Assembly: GCA_963971535.1 (NCBI GenBank)
Contig: OZ020593.1
Span: forward strand, 33,168,629 to 33,232,628
Source of the DNA: Notolepis coatsorum
Lineage: Eukaryota; Chordata; Actinopteri; Aulopiformes; Paralepididae
Direction of reading: 5' to 3'
Length of the DNA: 64,000 nt
Both the position numbers and the translations under genes were made by a program. The notes beneath the pieces were generated by a model. That model saw only the letters and a program-made list of their open reading frames with translations, did no database searches and had not been told where the DNA came from. This document shows, piece by piece, positions 1 to 12,055 of the stretch; positions within the stretch are counted from its first letter, which is position 1; each line of letters starts with the position of its first letter.

Positions 1-642
1 AACATCACAAAACAAACTGGTCAGACTACTGCTTGACCTTACTCCTAAAACCCACCTCACTCCTGCCCATTTTGACAACCTAGGATGGCTTACAGTAGAC
101 AACAGAGTACAGCAACTTGCAATGGGCCTGGTCTACAAGATACACTACACCACTAAGGTACGCATGTACATGTCGAAATACTTCCCAAAGGTCAGTGAAT
201 ACCACGACCACAACACCAGAGGGAGTTCCACAAATCATGTTCAACCCAGATTTGGCTCAAACAAGGGACTAAACACGTTTAGAAATTATGCCACATCAAT
301 GTGGAACGCCCTACCCACAGCCGTAAAAAAACATCCAAATCCCCCGCCCCACCCAACCCCCTCCAATGTACAGTTTCTTCCCCCTCAAAATAATGTATAT
401 ACTCTCTTTTAGAAACTCTGTCTCTTAAACAGTACTGTATATTTGTATATCTTGTATGTCATAAATGTCTGGATGTAACAGTATACTGTATGTCATAAAT
501 GTTATGATGAATTGAAAATGGGGGACCCTGATGTAAACAAGACGAAAGTCTTTCTCTGGTCTGCATCCCCTTAACAATTGTATTGAGCCGTACTGTATTG
601 TACCCATTCTGCAATCTGTTAATAAAGTTTTCAATCAATCAA
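1..642 (+). mobile_element. LINE 3' end with (TCAA)n tail, copy 1
   Basis: This is the 3' end of a non-LTR retrotransposon: a reverse-transcriptase C-terminus followed by a short 3' UTR. The UTR holds a C-rich stretch (about 337-375), the block TGGGGGACCCTGATGTAAAC near 518, an AATAAA-type signal at about 620 and a short (TCAA)n tail ending at 642. The same UTR recurs elsewhere in the window (4938, 14985, 18140, 36267, 40597 reversed, 42540 reversed, 43632, 47968), so it defines one dispersed family. The element is cut by the left edge of the window. Confidence 0.85.
2..412 (+). CDS. Partial LINE ORF2 C-terminus
   Basis: An open frame enters from the window edge and ends at a stop at 410-412. 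It encodes about 136 residues of the region after the reverse transcriptase domain in CR1/L2-like elements. A leucine-rich start and a GWLTVDNRVQQL-type segment lead to a YKIHY core, an HNTRGSS motif and a WNALP motif near the end. These conserved landmarks mark the C-terminal tail of Jockey-superfamily LINE proteins. The last 25 or so residues, rich in proline and asparagine, read into the C-rich 3' UTR and are probably not original coding sequence. The catalytic part lies outside the window. Any product would be non-functional on its own. Confidence 0.7.
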   Translation, partial: TSQNKLVRLLLDLTPKTHLTPAHFDNLGWLTVDNRVQQLAMGLVYKIHYTTKVRMYMSKYFPKVSEYHDHNTRGSSTNHVQPRFGSNKGLNTFRNYATSMWNALPTAVKKHPNPPPHPTPSNVQFLPPQNNVYTLF

Positions 643-679
643 TTCACCCCCATATCTCACTGACCTCTCCCCCTACCAA

Positions 680-1625
680 CCCTCTTGGTCCTTCAGATCC
701 TGCCTCAGCCAGTGGTTTTGGTGTCCCCAGGGATCTATATTGGGACCGCTGTTGTTTAGTTTATACATTAAGGATCTTCCAGCTGTAAGCAATGAGTCTG
801 ACATCCAGATGTATGCGGATGATACAGTAATATATGTCCATGCAGAAACCAAGCAGCAAGCTGCAAACAAGTTACCAGCGGTAATGACATCGGTCACTGA
901 ATGGCCATTATTTGTCACATTTAACATACTGTCTGACTAGCTGGACACAAGCCTCCTGTGAGTCCTGTACAACACTACGATCTGTACAGGTAGTTTACCA
1001 TCAGGCTGTGAAAGTACTAGACAGGAAAACAAACAGCCACCACCATTGTCATAGCATAACAAACCAGAACCTACTGAGTTGGGACAATCTCGTTAAATTC
1101 AAAGATGCCTGCCTTACCTATAAAATCCTACATGGCTTGGCTCCTCCCCCCTCTGTACTTTCATAAAACAGAAAGCACCTGCTGACAGATATACAAGGTC
1201 TGTAGTTAGAGGGGACTGTGTAGTCCCAAAAAGGAGGTCTGCTTTTAGTCAGGCAGCCTTTTCCGTGAGAGCAGCCCACACCTGGAACAGTCTCCCAATA
1301 CGGATCAGGGAGTATCAAAGATACATTTAATTTAAATCTAACTTAAAATCATGGTTGAGAGATGGTCAAATGTGTGACCATTTTAACTGAGGGGTTGTAA
1401 TGTATTGTAATGTATTTTAATGTATTTATTTTAAAGTATTTTAGTGTATTGTAACCTACTGATTCCTACTGTGTTTTAATTATTGTATTGTCTTAATTAT
1501 TGTAGTGCTCATGTCACCTGCCCCAGAGACTACAGTTGAAAATTAGCCACCCTGGCTAAACTGGCATATTTACAGTAAAGTTTTCCTTATTATGCACTGT
1601 CTCTGTATTCTAAACCAATAAATAC
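680..1625 (+). mobile_element. Internally deleted L2/CR1-like LINE fragment
   Basis: The segment begins inside a reverse transcriptase at a PQGSILGPLLFSLYIKDLP-like stretch and reaches the catalytic MYADDT motif by about 820. After about 930 the frame jumps to the extreme C-terminus (LLSWDNLVKF, KILHGLAPPP) at about 1075-1150, so roughly the thumb and connection region is missing. Past 1166 further C-terminal sequence (an RGDC-like patch and a SFR-type patch) is visible but broken by stops. From about 1340 an AT-rich 3' UTR with repeated TGTATT runs to an AATAAA near 1617. The family differs from the element at 1-642. Confidence 0.75.
740..1166 (+). pseudogene. Broken LINE reverse transcriptase
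   Basis: There are two short open frames in different phases. The first (740-940) carries GPLLFSLYIKDL and the YADD catalytic box. The second (912-1166) carries the conserved C-terminal tail ending in LAPPP. In intact relatives about 200 residues separate these parts, so the junction near 920-935 is an internal deletion. The remainder is frameshifted and cannot give an active enzyme. Confidence 0.7.
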
Positions 1626-1772
1626 AAATACCCCCACCCCTTAGTGTAAAGCGACTAGAACATTTATAATTATTATTGTGATTATGATTATTATTATTAT
1701 GTAGTCTTCAATACTCTGAATTGAATATTAGGCCAACAAAATAACATTACCCAATTATATTCAATTTCTTTA
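1626..1772. other. Short AT-rich spacer
   Basis: AT-rich sequence with a small imperfect (ATT)n run at about 1665-1705. No gene is seen. The last five bases, CTTTA, are the left target duplication of the solo LTR that follows. Confidence 0.6.
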
Positions 1773-2624
1773 TGTCATGGTTTGAAACCGACCCCAACAG
1801 CACGGCACAGACAGGTAGTTCAGAGTTAGCCAAAGACTATGGCGTATTTATTTCTGAAACAGGAATGAGCGAAATAACAATAAGAACAACAAAGGGGAGA
1901 ATGTTCTTGGCAGAGTTGTCTGCGGCTCTGCAGATCGTCCCGGTATTGAGAATGGAGAAGCGGCGAAGCGCCACTGCCTCTGCGGCTCTGCAGCTACTCC
2001 AGGATCCAACTCGGGGAGGAACGGAGAGAGAGAGAGAGTGGTCAATAAACAAGCCAACGGAATACAGAGGCAGTCCAGTCCTCCTTAGCTGAGTCCAGTA
2101 TAAACACACGTGACTTAATCTTCAGTGTTACCAACACACAAGTCTAGCTGAGCCCAGTACAATCCCACGTGACTTAATCTTCAGTGTTACCAACACACAA
2201 GTTTAGCTGAGTCCAGTACAAAACAAAAACGGCAAATCTTCAGTGTTATCCAAACACAGAAAACAGAGAATCCAAAAGGTTTGTTCCAAAAACTCACCAA
2301 AGCGCAAATGCGCAAAGCGGGCAACGAGGCACAGCTCCAACGGATGATAGAGATACACAACAGCGGCAACTTCCATAGACGTCCTGAAGAAAAACAGACG
2401 AGGCACAACAACGGGGGGAACAGGCAGTAGCAGTGGTAATCCAAAACGACCCGACAACGATTGACAGAAAGACCCGAGTATATGAAGGGCTCTGGGCGCT
2501 GATTACAAACAACCGACAGGTGCGTGACAGCAATTGGTACTTGACCTAGAAGCGTGTGGTGGCACTGAGCCAATCCTCCTCACAGTACCTTGAAGCATGT
2601 GGCGGGAATGGGCCAATCCTCACA
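1773..2624 (-). mobile_element. Solo LTR, TSD CTTTA
   Basis: The segment begins TGTCATGG and ends CCTCACA, giving TG...CA termini, and is flanked by CTTTA at 1768-1772 and 2625-2629, a 5-bp target duplication. On the minus strand an AATAAA lies about 75 bp before the terminal ACA, as expected for R-U5. There is no second LTR and no internal region, so it is read as a solo LTR left by LTR-LTR recombination. It contains a 59-bp tandem repeat and a repeated TCTGCGGCTCTGCAG motif (1919 and 1979). Superfamily not determined (Gypsy or BEL both possible). Confidence 0.75.
2088..2265. repeat. 59-bp tandem repeat inside the solo LTR
   Basis: Units start at 2088, 2147 and 2206 with GCTGAGTCCAGTA or a close variant, and contain CTTCAGTGTTACCAACACAC. 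The third unit is diverged and truncated. Repeats of this sort are common in LTR U3 regions. Confidence 0.85.
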
Positions 2625-3290
2625 CTTTAGGCCCTAAGGGATATAGTATATGTAGTAGGATAAACAACATGGGCATATATTATTATTATTATTAGTAGTA
2701 GTAGTACTTTATTTGATATACTCCTGGTCATGCTTTTCTCTTTTTCTCCTCAAACGTTAAGAGGTTAAGTTATTATTAAAAAAAAAAAAAGATTCTGCGC
2801 TTTTGAGAAAACATTCAGGGCTGGAGCCCAAGAAGCCCACCCCCAGCTCCACCCATGGCACTCAGTCGTCTGAAAGCCATTTCTCAGCATTATCGATTCA
2901 TTCCCTTGGCGAACTGAATTACATTCGATCCAATTTGGTTTTCCACTATTCCCTGCTGCAGAAGAGGAGCCTTATTTGCATGGGGGGGGGGGTGTAAAGG
3001 TATAGGAGGGAGAGAGAGAGTGAGGAGAGCAGTGGGAGAGAAGAGAGAGAGAGAGACAGAAGTGAGTGGTGAGAGAGAGGCAGAGAGAAAGAGAGAGAGG
3101 GGGAGGGAGAGAGAACCGTGGCTTGGGAGATGAGGTGACAGAGTTAGTTGTATATTGTATGAGGTACAGCTTTATGTTAATTTTTATGAAGCATGGATCA
3201 GAGATATATTGGCCAATGGGCTTCTTACCCTGAGAGTGAACACACGCCAACTGACCATAATATCGCAAATATTCTGTGATGCGAGTTTAA
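2625..3290. other. Non-coding stretch with low-complexity runs
   Basis: No gene is visible. The stretch holds an (ATT)/(AGT) run at 2679-2706 and an A-run at 2779-2791. At about 2790-2860 a piece matches the 3' end of the hAT family seen at 45821-46452 (shared core GAGAAAACATTC, then a GGGCT...GAGCCCAAG patch). After this come a G-run at 2980-2991 and purine-rich GA repeats at about 3004-3115. Confidence 0.6.
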
Positions 3291-3990
3291 CCCCTTAAGC
3301 CTGAGCGGTCCGGTACCGGTACAAAATTAAATCATAAATGCAGTCCATATTAATTCATATTGCCTTTCTTTTTCAAATGTAGCCAAGAGTAATATACATA
3401 GTTTGTTTCTTTACCTTTCTGTGGACGTCAAGAAAAAAACCACATCTCAATCTGATGAAAAATGCCAGAACTATGGACATTATAAAAAAATAACTGTACT
3501 TACAGTATATTTCATTCACAGTATTTGCTGCCCTGAAACGGGTGCCTGGTGGTACTAAATCCATATTTAACTCTGCCATTGGAAAGAAGAGATTTGGCCT
3601 GATCCATAGAAGTATGACCAATAATAAGGTAATTTATAGGCCTGATATTCTATATTCATATTTCAAATTGCATGTGTCCGGATGGAAAAATTCAGTACTG
3701 TATCTATAAAACCTCCTCTAAATCATCTTCTCTTTATTAATTTGCTTAGATTTCCTGTACATGTCATCACAAGAAGGTGCTGAATGACCTCAGTGGCAAT
3801 TTGTCATGTCTGGTCAATGTTAGCATGGTTGTATTCACCGTCAAAGATGGAACAAATAAATCAAGTATAATAATTTATATTCTCCTTTGGTTCATTACAA
3901 TTTACTCAAACATAGTAACAGACACAGTATTTCTGACAGTGGGAACACATTCCCAGACGTCCATAGATGTCCCTAGATACCAATAACATG
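3291..3990 (+). repeat. Dispersed repeat R1, copy A (internally deleted)
   Basis: It starts CCCCTTAAGCCTGAGCGG directly after TTAA (3287-3290) and shares long blocks with copies at 38613-40596 and 47540-53103 (reverse). Shared blocks include TTTCTTTTTCAAATGTAGCC, CAGTATTTGCTGCCCTG and GCCATTGGAAAGA. Relative to the 38.6-kb copy about 1 kb is missing after roughly 3390. The TTAA next to a 5' CCC recalls piggyBac ends, but the far end is not clear. Confidence 0.65.
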
Positions 3991-4937
3991 CAAATGAATC
4001 TTGTAGAAGTGGTGTAATCTTCCATTTACTCAGGTATGTACTTTTAGGCAAATCTTCAGAAAATATTAACAGGTTAACAGGTTAAAATAGCCTCCATCTT
4101 GTGTGAGGACCAAGCAGTGGTGTAAATGTAGAAAGACCAAGATGGTAGACTGTGGGGAACATTGCAGTGTTTCCAAATACTGCCTCACATCAGCAGAGCA
4201 ATATAGTAAGGGCACAGGCTTCTGGTGTGTGTGTGTGTGTGTGTGTGGAGGGGGTGTTAGCAGCGCATGTCTTTGGCCTTGGTAGTCATCCTTGTGTGAT
4301 GGTTGTCTTGGTAACCTGACATAGACCTTCAATCTCCACTCGAGGTGCAGAATAGGCCACGCGCCACGGAGACCGTCAATCATAGCTACGCATGTAACCA
4401 ACAGTATTTAAGACACGCCACTCGGCGGCAAGTCCTTTCTCTTTATAAGCTAAATCACAGTTCCAACTTCCATGTGAAGAGAAGGCACCTCTCTGTGTTG
4501 CATCAACACCAAGACGCAGCACATCTGTTTGGAGCAATCCATTAGAATAATAATGGCATGTGTGGACACCCCTGTGTCGTCCCCCTCCTATTCGATGCAG
4601 CACATCTGTTGGAGCCAGGGGGCTGCTGACAGGACCGCAGGCTTATTAATGATTACATCCAGCAGGTGTCCCTTCGTTCAGTATCCTCTGACCTTTCCCT
4701 CTGACGGAAACAGTCAATGGACTGCCACAGTGCCCAGTCGGATGCCCCTCCCCCTTCCTCCTCATGCCCCCTCCGACCATGTCAGAGGGCCAAACAGACA
4801 CCAGCAACAAAGATTGTTGCTAAGATGTTATCATCAAAGCCGTCTTCAAGGGGTTATATCGTGTGTCGCACACACGTTTTTGTTACCATCTTCAGCTACA
4901 GTTTGTGTCAAGTGGACATCTTTGAATACCTTTGTTT
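3991..4937. other. Non-coding, no gene recognised
   Basis: A (GT)n run lies at about 4224-4247. Nothing else supportable was seen. Confidence 0.5.
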
Positions 4938-5003
4938 GTATTGAGCCATACTGTATTGTACCCATTCTGCAATCTGTTAATAAAGTTTTCAATCAATCAA
5001 TAA
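4938..5003 (+). repeat. LINE tail family, copy 2 (short)
   Basis: About 66 bp of the same 3' terminus as 580-642: TTGAGCCATACTGTATTGTA, then an AATAAA-type signal at about 4979 and a two-unit TCAA tail. It is a heavily 5'-truncated insertion. Confidence 0.8.
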
Positions 5004-5764
5004 TTTTGTACTCATCATACTTATTTCCCCTTCCTTTCCTTTCCATTGCAGCTTCGGCAGAGATTTTTGTCAGATATGAAGCGTACTACAACACAAATTA
5101 TACCACCATACACAAATATGGGTTGACATAACCCCCGGGATCCTGCATCCAGCGTTTATTCACCGGTATTCAGATGACATTGTCATGTCATTATGAAGCA
5201 TAGCCTGGTACACCCCTCGGCAGTGCTCTTGTTTTTATATGAATAAATCTACCCGTTATTTCCGCTGCTACAAACACCAGGGACTAAGTATCCTTTACCT
5301 ACACATCACACTCAACAAAACTAACGGGTGGCGGCTGTTAACGATGTCTCATCGGTTTTGTACCTGTGAGAAAAGTGAGGTTTTTATCGACTGTAACGCC
5401 ACAGGTTTCAGAATCACCCCAGGAATCCTTATTAATTTCTAGTGTTGCGTGTTCAGAGGAGATATCGTGGGAGCGCTAGCTCTTCTGTCTTTTGCTCCTG
5501 TGTAAAAGCATCTGACAGCCTTGGATCTGCCTTCTGGGGGGAACTAGCAGGGACATTTTCTCAGAAAGAGTCCATTTGAAAAGGGGGCCCTCCAGTGACT
5601 GGGGCTCAGAGGGAGGGCAGGAGCTCCTATTAGTGCTGAAATCTCACACTGGGTCCATCTGAGCTGAGGATAATTAGGTGCCTTTCCTATTGCCAGCTGA
5701 AAAAGGGATGCTTGGCTAACTCATTAAGCATCTAAGTTTACTTGCCATCTTTTGTTTGTTTTAA
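5004..5764. other. Non-coding, no gene recognised
   Basis: A pyrimidine-rich tract ending in TTGCAG (about 5030-5051) looks like a splice acceptor, but the sequence after it matches nothing recognised. No other feature is seen. Confidence 0.45.
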
Positions 5765-6062
5765 CCCATGGCCTCATTTCTCCCCAAAAATCCTTAGAGG
5801 AATAGTGAATAAAAAGGCATCTAATTTTCTTCCCTTCTCCTCCTTTGAGTTATAGAAACTCTAATTAAGAACTTAGCTATCTATACCTAACAGGAGTCAG
5901 CTCTTCTAAAGTTTTAGAAGTCACCCATGGCCTAATTTTCAACCCAAATTCCATAGAGGTATAGTGAAAGGCATCTACTTTTCTGGATTCTTCCTCCTTT
6001 AAGTTATAGAACCTCCAATTAAGAACTTAAGCTAGCTATTTCAGCTTTTCTAAAGTTTTAGA
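5765..6062. repeat. Two-copy 159-bp tandem duplication
   Basis: CCCATGGCCT starts at 5765 and again at 5924. Both copies continue through an ATAGTGAA...AGGCATCTA block, TTATAGAA, TCTAATTAAGAACTTA or a near variant, and end in TCTAAAGTTTTAGA. The copies carry many substitutions and small indels, so the duplication is old. Confidence 0.8.
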
Positions 6063-8713
6063 TACTATATGCCTGTGTTGTATTATGTACAGGATAGTGT
6101 GACGTGACATTGTAGACCTATCAGACTGTATCAGCCTGCTGCCTCTCATCCGTCCGCCTGAGTAATCACGTGGCCCAACTGAAGCAAACATGAATACACC
6201 AGGGGATTTGCTTAAGAGCCTAACAGGAATGTGCAAATTGCCATGAAGACGAATGCAAACGATGCTCCCATTGTAATGCATCTCAATGACTGCTCTCTAA
6301 AAGATCTTCTAAATGATGAAGCCTTTTAGTGAAATCAGATTTATCCCTAATTACGCGTATGACAGGCCCGGATCAAACTCCCCAAGGACAGTGATAGATA
6401 CAGACAGCTTGTGGAGCTCAAACCAGCTATTGTGGGACCGCACAGCCCTTTTAACAAACATCACATCATATCCCCAAATGCCTTCGAAATTCAATTTCAC
6501 ACAATCACATGTCAACGTTGCCCGGAACTGCATGGGAGAAAATGCTCGGTAAAAGGCCTTGATCCAGTCTATGGTCAGACGGGTCCATCGCGTGTTGCAC
6601 CTAATTCATGGTGTCGTGTATCATGATACATGTTTCACTAAAATGAGCACCCCATTAGCCTGAGATACTGCAGTATATTTGATTACCCGTGTGCACACCA
6701 GGTGATTTATTGCTTCAGATAAACACTGAGCCATAATGGCCATGGAATTTTGTCATATCAAGGTCATATACTCATATTACTTAGGGGGATTTCATTGTTA
6801 GCATTCAGGAAGAGCAGCAAGGCTGTTCTAAATGGATGCCCATACTGAATGATGCCTATGCACCAAAAAACACATTCTATGTATGCACGCATGTATATGC
6901 ACATTCATGTAGGCATCACCATACACATGCACACAGGAATACACGCACATGCATGCATGCACACATGACTACAACATTTTGTCACATCGGTTCCTCTAGA
7001 TAAGCATGGTTCAGTCATTTGCACGGGTCTCCTTTGGCTTTCAAGGTAAAAGTCAGTGCTATGGTCTACTCTGACAATGACTGATTGCAGTTGGCGAGTC
7101 CATTGAGCTGAATCACTCTTATCACAACAAGTATCTGAAATTGCGCTTTGCGTTATGCTAATCCAGCTGGCCTGTGGAAATATTAACAAACATTGTGATC
7201 AGTGCCAACGAGGACGAGCCGGTACCTCGCATCTACCGGGACACGTGTGCTGGCACACTAGGCCCCTCGCTACGCGCCTTTATCTGCTCTCCGCATATGA
7301 GCTCCTCCTCTGAACTCCTCTGAAGTCGAGTCCTGCTGTTCGCACCACGGTTACCTGCGGTTTTCTCTGATGTGCTTTTTAATTTACTCCCCCCTCCTTC
7401 GCCTTATCATTTTCATCTTTTTTCCCCTCATCCAGCAGGCCTCACGCTCACGGGCGTACGGTCTGAAAGGTGGCAGCGCCACAGCAGGGTCCTGTTGATG
7501 TGATGTAGCATCCTCAGGCAGATTACTCTTAAAGACTGACACTCCTATACTCGCTACAGGTAACTCTCCAAATGGACTTCGAGGATCAGCCCAAAGGCCA
7601 AGAAAGGTCAATACACATGAGCTCTTTCTCACTTTCTGGTCAGACGTTCGTGTGTCTGATTGTAAACTGAGCTCTGTTGGCACCAGAAATGTTCTATATA
7701 TTTTTATATACAAATTGACTTGTCTTAATTTCTACAGTTCACTGTCATGGCTCATTTGAATCATTCCACAACAGCATCAAATATTTATAGATCGGCTAAA
7801 TTCATACTACATATTTGTATTTTTTGGAAGGGGCTGTGGCTGCGAATAAAGTCAATATGATTTTGCTAATACTGAGCGAAACATGAAATGTTGTCCTCCT
7901 TTGTGTGTGTCTCTGACGTCAGGAGCTTGGGAGGCCGGGTGATGGGAAGGGTCGGTCTGCACAATCAATATCATCACAGCTTATGGGAACGTCCCTCAGC
8001 ACGAGGGCTTCAGTCATTATACGGTTGTGATGCCCCAGCTCTCACATGAAATTCAAAAGGTGTTTTATTGCCTTATTTGTTTTGCCATGCCGTGCGAGAT
8101 GAGCTGAGCACAGTGTGGGAATGGAATACACATAACAATAGAAGAAGGACAAATGTATAGATGCAATGTATATATGTAGGAGACATATATAAGAAAACAG
8201 AAAGAAAAGATCAGAGAACCTGTGTTGGGTGCAATTATGCAAGACTATATGTCAGGGCTGCAGTCTAATTAATGTCTAATGTAGGCACATTATCCTGGGA
8301 TTCTTAAATCAACAAGAGGTACGTGACTATGTAAATGCATGGGGGTGGGGGGGGGGATCACCAGGGAACAATCATCCCTTAATTTATGCACACACCCCTC
8401 TTAATGAACCAGGAATCACAACACAACTCTAATTGGACCACAAGGTTTCCAGCATTAGCTATTCCAGAGGCAAGAAAGGGAGACCAATGGGGAGATCAGG
8501 GAAATGAATTACAAACATTTCAACATTTCCCTTCGTTTGCTGTCAACGACGAATGTTCCTCGGCGTCGACTCATCCATCGACTATGTTCAAAAGCTCCAA
8601 GAGCGTTTTGAAGTGTTTTGAAAAAGGAGGCTCTATTTGTTAAAAGGAGGATATTCGGATCATTAAAGATCAATGGTGTTCTTCGAAAATGAGAGGAGCC
8701 AAAAGAGAGAGAG

Positions 8714-8744
<31 letters not shown>

Positions 8745-9518
8745 TGTGCAGATAGATGCTTTTGGTCTGAGCTGCCTTGGAGCTGCCTGCGACTGATAAG
8801 TAGACCTGAACACCTGCCAAACCCTAGGATGAGGCCTGACTTATGCCCCCATATTTTATTGCCTCTTGATGAGGTGGTCCATGGTGCCATTAATCAAAGG
8901 CTACATGGCAGACACAGGCAGGCTGTGGAGCCCAGGCTCAGTCTTGGCTTCATCCTCCAGCCCTTAGAGGCAGACTAGCCTTCACTCTGTATTTCAGACC
9001 CGTTAAATTACCTCACAACTTAGCGCCTTAATGTGATGAGCTACCAGGCCGAGCTACGGTAATCAATGCCTCTGGCACATCGGTCCTTGACGTTCCCTCT
9101 GCCTCTGTGTCGAGAGCCACTTCGAGGCGATCGGATTGTTGAAACCACGTGATTGCTCTGTACAATGTCGCGCAATGGCACAAGGGTCAAAGTGAGAGTC
9201 GGAATCCTTCTCTTTAAAGTACTCTTGGGTTGTAAATGCTGTAGTGTTACTCGAGGAGTTGTGCTGTGCTGGGCTCATTGAGTCATTGAGATGCGTTTTT
9301 TTTTCTCCAGAAGAAAACACATTCATGGAGTGGAGCATAAAAGTGTACCATAATGGAATCCCCTGTGGATGTCCTGTCATCACCTTGCCTGACCCGAACA
9401 AGAGAGGTCAGCCTTGCTGTCCAGCCGGCCTATTCCTCGGATGCAGCACTTCCACTTGATATCCTCTCCACCGCACCTCTTTATCTGGAGGCTTGGTGCT
9501 GCCTATGCCACCACTTAA
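6063..9518. other. Long quiet non-coding stretch
   Basis: No gene or transposon end is recognised. Low-complexity tracts are CA/ATGC-rich sequence at about 6880-6965, a G-run at 8341-8356 and (GA)n at about 8705-8745. A segment at about 9312-9406 has a T-rich acceptor-like TTCTCCAG before it and GAGAG/GTCAGC after it, but the peptide is not recognised. The lack of repeats for 3.4 kb contrasts with the rest of the window, and intronic or regulatory sequence is possible. Confidence 0.5.
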
Positions 9519-10426
9519 CACTTTGAGTGCCACGCCGGGTTTTCCTTTTTACCCGCTGAATGCCACCATCGGCGCCAATGTTAACGTTAATATCGCCTAA
9601 TCTATGTTTTAAATTATGTGTCTAATCTGCCCATCGCATTATCAAAGACTATTTTCCAGTCAGTGCTGTCAAGGCAGATTGTTTTTTTATCGCGTCATTT
9701 CCGTTTCAGAGCATTTAGAAAAGCCCCCGTTTTGATATAAAAAACAGCCCATTCTGGACCATTCTATGAAAATCGTCTTTTACTGGAATATTCCACAACG
9801 TTGATATTCGTCTGCCTTTTTATGAATCGTTTTCAAATAAACGCTAGATGATCAATATTATACGTGCGCGCAAGCACATTCGGGCCGCGCACGGATAATC
9901 GCCGCATTGATTTCCTCTTGGACTTTTACAGTGAAACCGAAAGAGGACATTTCACAAAACAGCTTATAACTTCATCAAAATTAGTCTGATTATCCTAACA
10001 CTGATAACATAGAGTCCTTACCTGACATCAGATGGTATCCAACTGGTATATTCCAATTCAAGTTCAAGTTCTTCAAGTTCAAGTTCTTTAATAGTTGTCA
10101 TACAGAAGTACAGAATACTTTCATACAAAATGCTTCTTACTGTTACGCTCCAGAGACTGTGCTAGACAAGATAGTATCAAATAACATAATAACATAATAT
10201 AGCATGAATTTAGAAGAAGAAAATGAGGTCACAGTTGTTCGGTATAGACATATGTACAATGTTCTGAGTTACCATATAATATACAATACACAACTATGCA
10301 GTGTACTAATGTACAGTACTATCTAGTGCAAAGCAGAAATGGGATGAGGTACAATTTTAGGTACAATTTACAGTAAGGTGTACGAGTTGTAGTGCAATCC
10401 TTCATCCATAAATATAAAGTGTGGGG

Positions 10427-10534
10427 AGTGGGTGCTACAGTGTGTTTGTTTAAAGTGGGTGTGTGCTATAAAGTGTGTGTAGTGGGTGCTACAGTGTGTT
10501 TGTTTAAAGTGAGTGTGTGCGTGTGGATGTGTGT
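10427..10534. repeat. 54-bp tandem duplication in the LINE 3' UTR
   Basis: Units starting at 10427 and 10481 share AGTGGGTGCTACAGTGTGTT and the following TTAAAGTG block. The sequence is GT-rich, and its position within the LINE 3' UTR suggests it belongs to the element. Confidence 0.75.
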
Positions 10535-10573
10535 GCTATGTGTGTTTGGTGGTTGTTGTTGTGTAGTGTTCAT

Positions 10574-12055
10574 TCATTGTTCGTTTAGCAGCCTGATGGC
10601 CTGGGGATAGAAGCTACTTCTGAGTCTTTCTGTGCTCGCCTTGAGACTCCTGTATCGCTTGCCTGACGGCAGCAGTTCAAAGAGGCAGTTGTTCGGGTGG
10701 CTCGAGTCCTTAATAATTCTCTTAGCCTTCCCCTTGCAACGCTTGTAGTAAATGTTCTGGAGGGTGGGGAGCCCCCCTCCGATTGTGCGTTCGGCTGAAC
10801 GTGTCACTCTTTGTAGTCTGCTTTGGTCTTTTGCAGTGCTATTCCCAAACCAGGAGGTGATGTTGCCGGTCAAGATGCTCTCTATTGTACATGAGTAGAA
10901 GTTCTTAAGGATCTTCTGGCTGACTTGGAACTTCCTTAGGCGCCTGAGGAAGTAGAGGCGTTGTCGTGCCTTCTTCACCACACTGTTAATGTGTATGGTC
11001 CATTTCAAGTCCTCGGATATTTGGGCTCCGAGGTACTTGAAGCTGTTGACTCTCTCAACCGGTGCCCCGTCGATGCTGAGGGGGCTGTAGTCCTTGACCC
11101 CCGACCTCCTGAAGTCCACAATCATCTCCTTTGTTTTGCTGACGTTCAGGGAGAGGCTGTTTTCCTGGCACCATCCCGCCAGGACCTTGACCTCTTCCAG
11201 GTAGGCCCTCTCGTCGTTGGCAGAGATCAGGCCCACCACCACTGTGTCGTCAGCAAATTTGACGATTGTATTGCTGCTCCGCTGAGCCACACAGTCGTGT
11301 GTGTACAGGGAGTAGAGGAGGGGACTCAGAACACAGCCCTGGGGGGCCCCTATGTTGAGGGTGATGGATGAGGAGGTGCAGTTGCCTGCTCTCACCACCT
11401 GGGGTCTGCCAGTCAGGAAGTCCAAGACCCACTGGCAGAGGTCATAGCCCAAGCCCAGGTCCCTGAGCTTGGCTATGAGTATGGAGGGGACTATGGTATT
11501 GAATGCCGAGCTGTAGTCGATGAATAGCATTCTCACATAGTTCCCCTGCCTCTTGTCCAGGTGTGATGCTGCTGTGTGCAGCACATGGGATATGGCGTCC
11601 TCCGTGGACCTGTTGGGGCGGTATGCAAATTGCAGGGGGTCCATGTTGATGGGGAGGGAGGAGCAGATGTAGCCCTTTACTAGCTTCTCAAAGCACTTCA
11701 TGGCTATGGAGGTGAGAGCTACAGGGCGGTAGTCGTTGAGGCAAGCAGGCTTGGATTTTTTGGGTACAGGGATAATAGTGGACTTCTTCAGGCAGGTGGG
11801 GATGACAGCCTGTTCTAAGGACAGGTTAAATATGTCAGTGAATACTGGGGCCAGTTGGTCGGCACAGACTTTTAGGACGCGGCCGGGGATGCCGTCCGGA
11901 CCTGCTGCCTTCCTGATATTCACTTTTTTAAAGGTCCGCCTCACCTCATGCTCTGTTACCCTGAACACTGCGCCTCCATCAGCAGCCGACCCCCCCCCCC
12001 CCCATTGCCGAGGCTTGTGAGCTGGTGTTGTTATTACCAGCATCAAACCTCGCAT
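10574..12055 (-). CDS. LINE reverse transcriptase half
   Basis: The 493-residue frame overlaps the endonuclease frame and only becomes homologous after the G-run (about residue 23 on). Reverse transcriptase motifs appear in order: KAAGPDGIP (about 49-57), [10 protein letters not shown] (107-116), [10 protein letters not shown] (142-151), FIDYSSAFN (178-186) with the first catalytic Asp, [15 protein letters not shown] (237-251) and FADD (267-270) with the catalytic Asp pair. YLG and the thumb follow, then the family's closing segment with HPNN and [10 protein letters not shown]. The length equals a full RT plus C-terminus. It copies its own mRNA at the nicked target. The printed start lies upstream of the homologous part, so the true protein most likely begins in the other frame. 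No internal stop is present. Confidence 0.85.
   Translation of the reverse strand: MRGLMLVITTPAHKPRQWGGGGSAADGGAVFRVTEHEVRRTFKKVNIRKAAGPDGIPGRVLKVCADQLAPVFTDIFNLSLEQAVIPTCLKKSTIIPVPKKSKPACLNDYRPVALTSIAMKCFEKLVKGYICSSLPINMDPLQFAYRPNRSTEDAISHVLHTAASHLDKRQGNYVRMLFIDYSSAFNTIVPSILIAKLRDLGLGYDLCQWVLDFLTGRPQVVRAGNCTSSSITLNIGAPQGCVLSPLLYSLYTHDCVAQRSSNTIVKFADDTVVVGLISANDERAYLEEVKVLAGWCQENSLSLNVSKTKEMIVDFRRSGVKDYSPLSIDGAPVERVNSFKYLGAQISEDLKWTIHINSVVKKARQRLYFLRRLRKFQVSQKILKNFYSCTIESILTGNITSWFGNSTAKDQSRLQRVTRSAERTIGGGLPTLQNIYYKRCKGKAKRIIKDSSHPNNCLFELLPSGKRYRSLKASTERLRSSFYPQAIRLLNEQ

Noticed and set aside
5029-5131. Possible exon after TTGCAG at 5051
   Set aside because: No recognised homology and no donor fitting a coding exon.
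9244-9459. Possible exon at 9312-9406 (FMEWSIKVYHNGIPCG)
   Set aside because: Acceptor and donor contexts are plausible but the peptide was not recognised and no neighbouring exons were seen.
10961-11371. 136-codon plus-strand frame
   Set aside because: Antisense shadow of the LINE reverse transcriptase.
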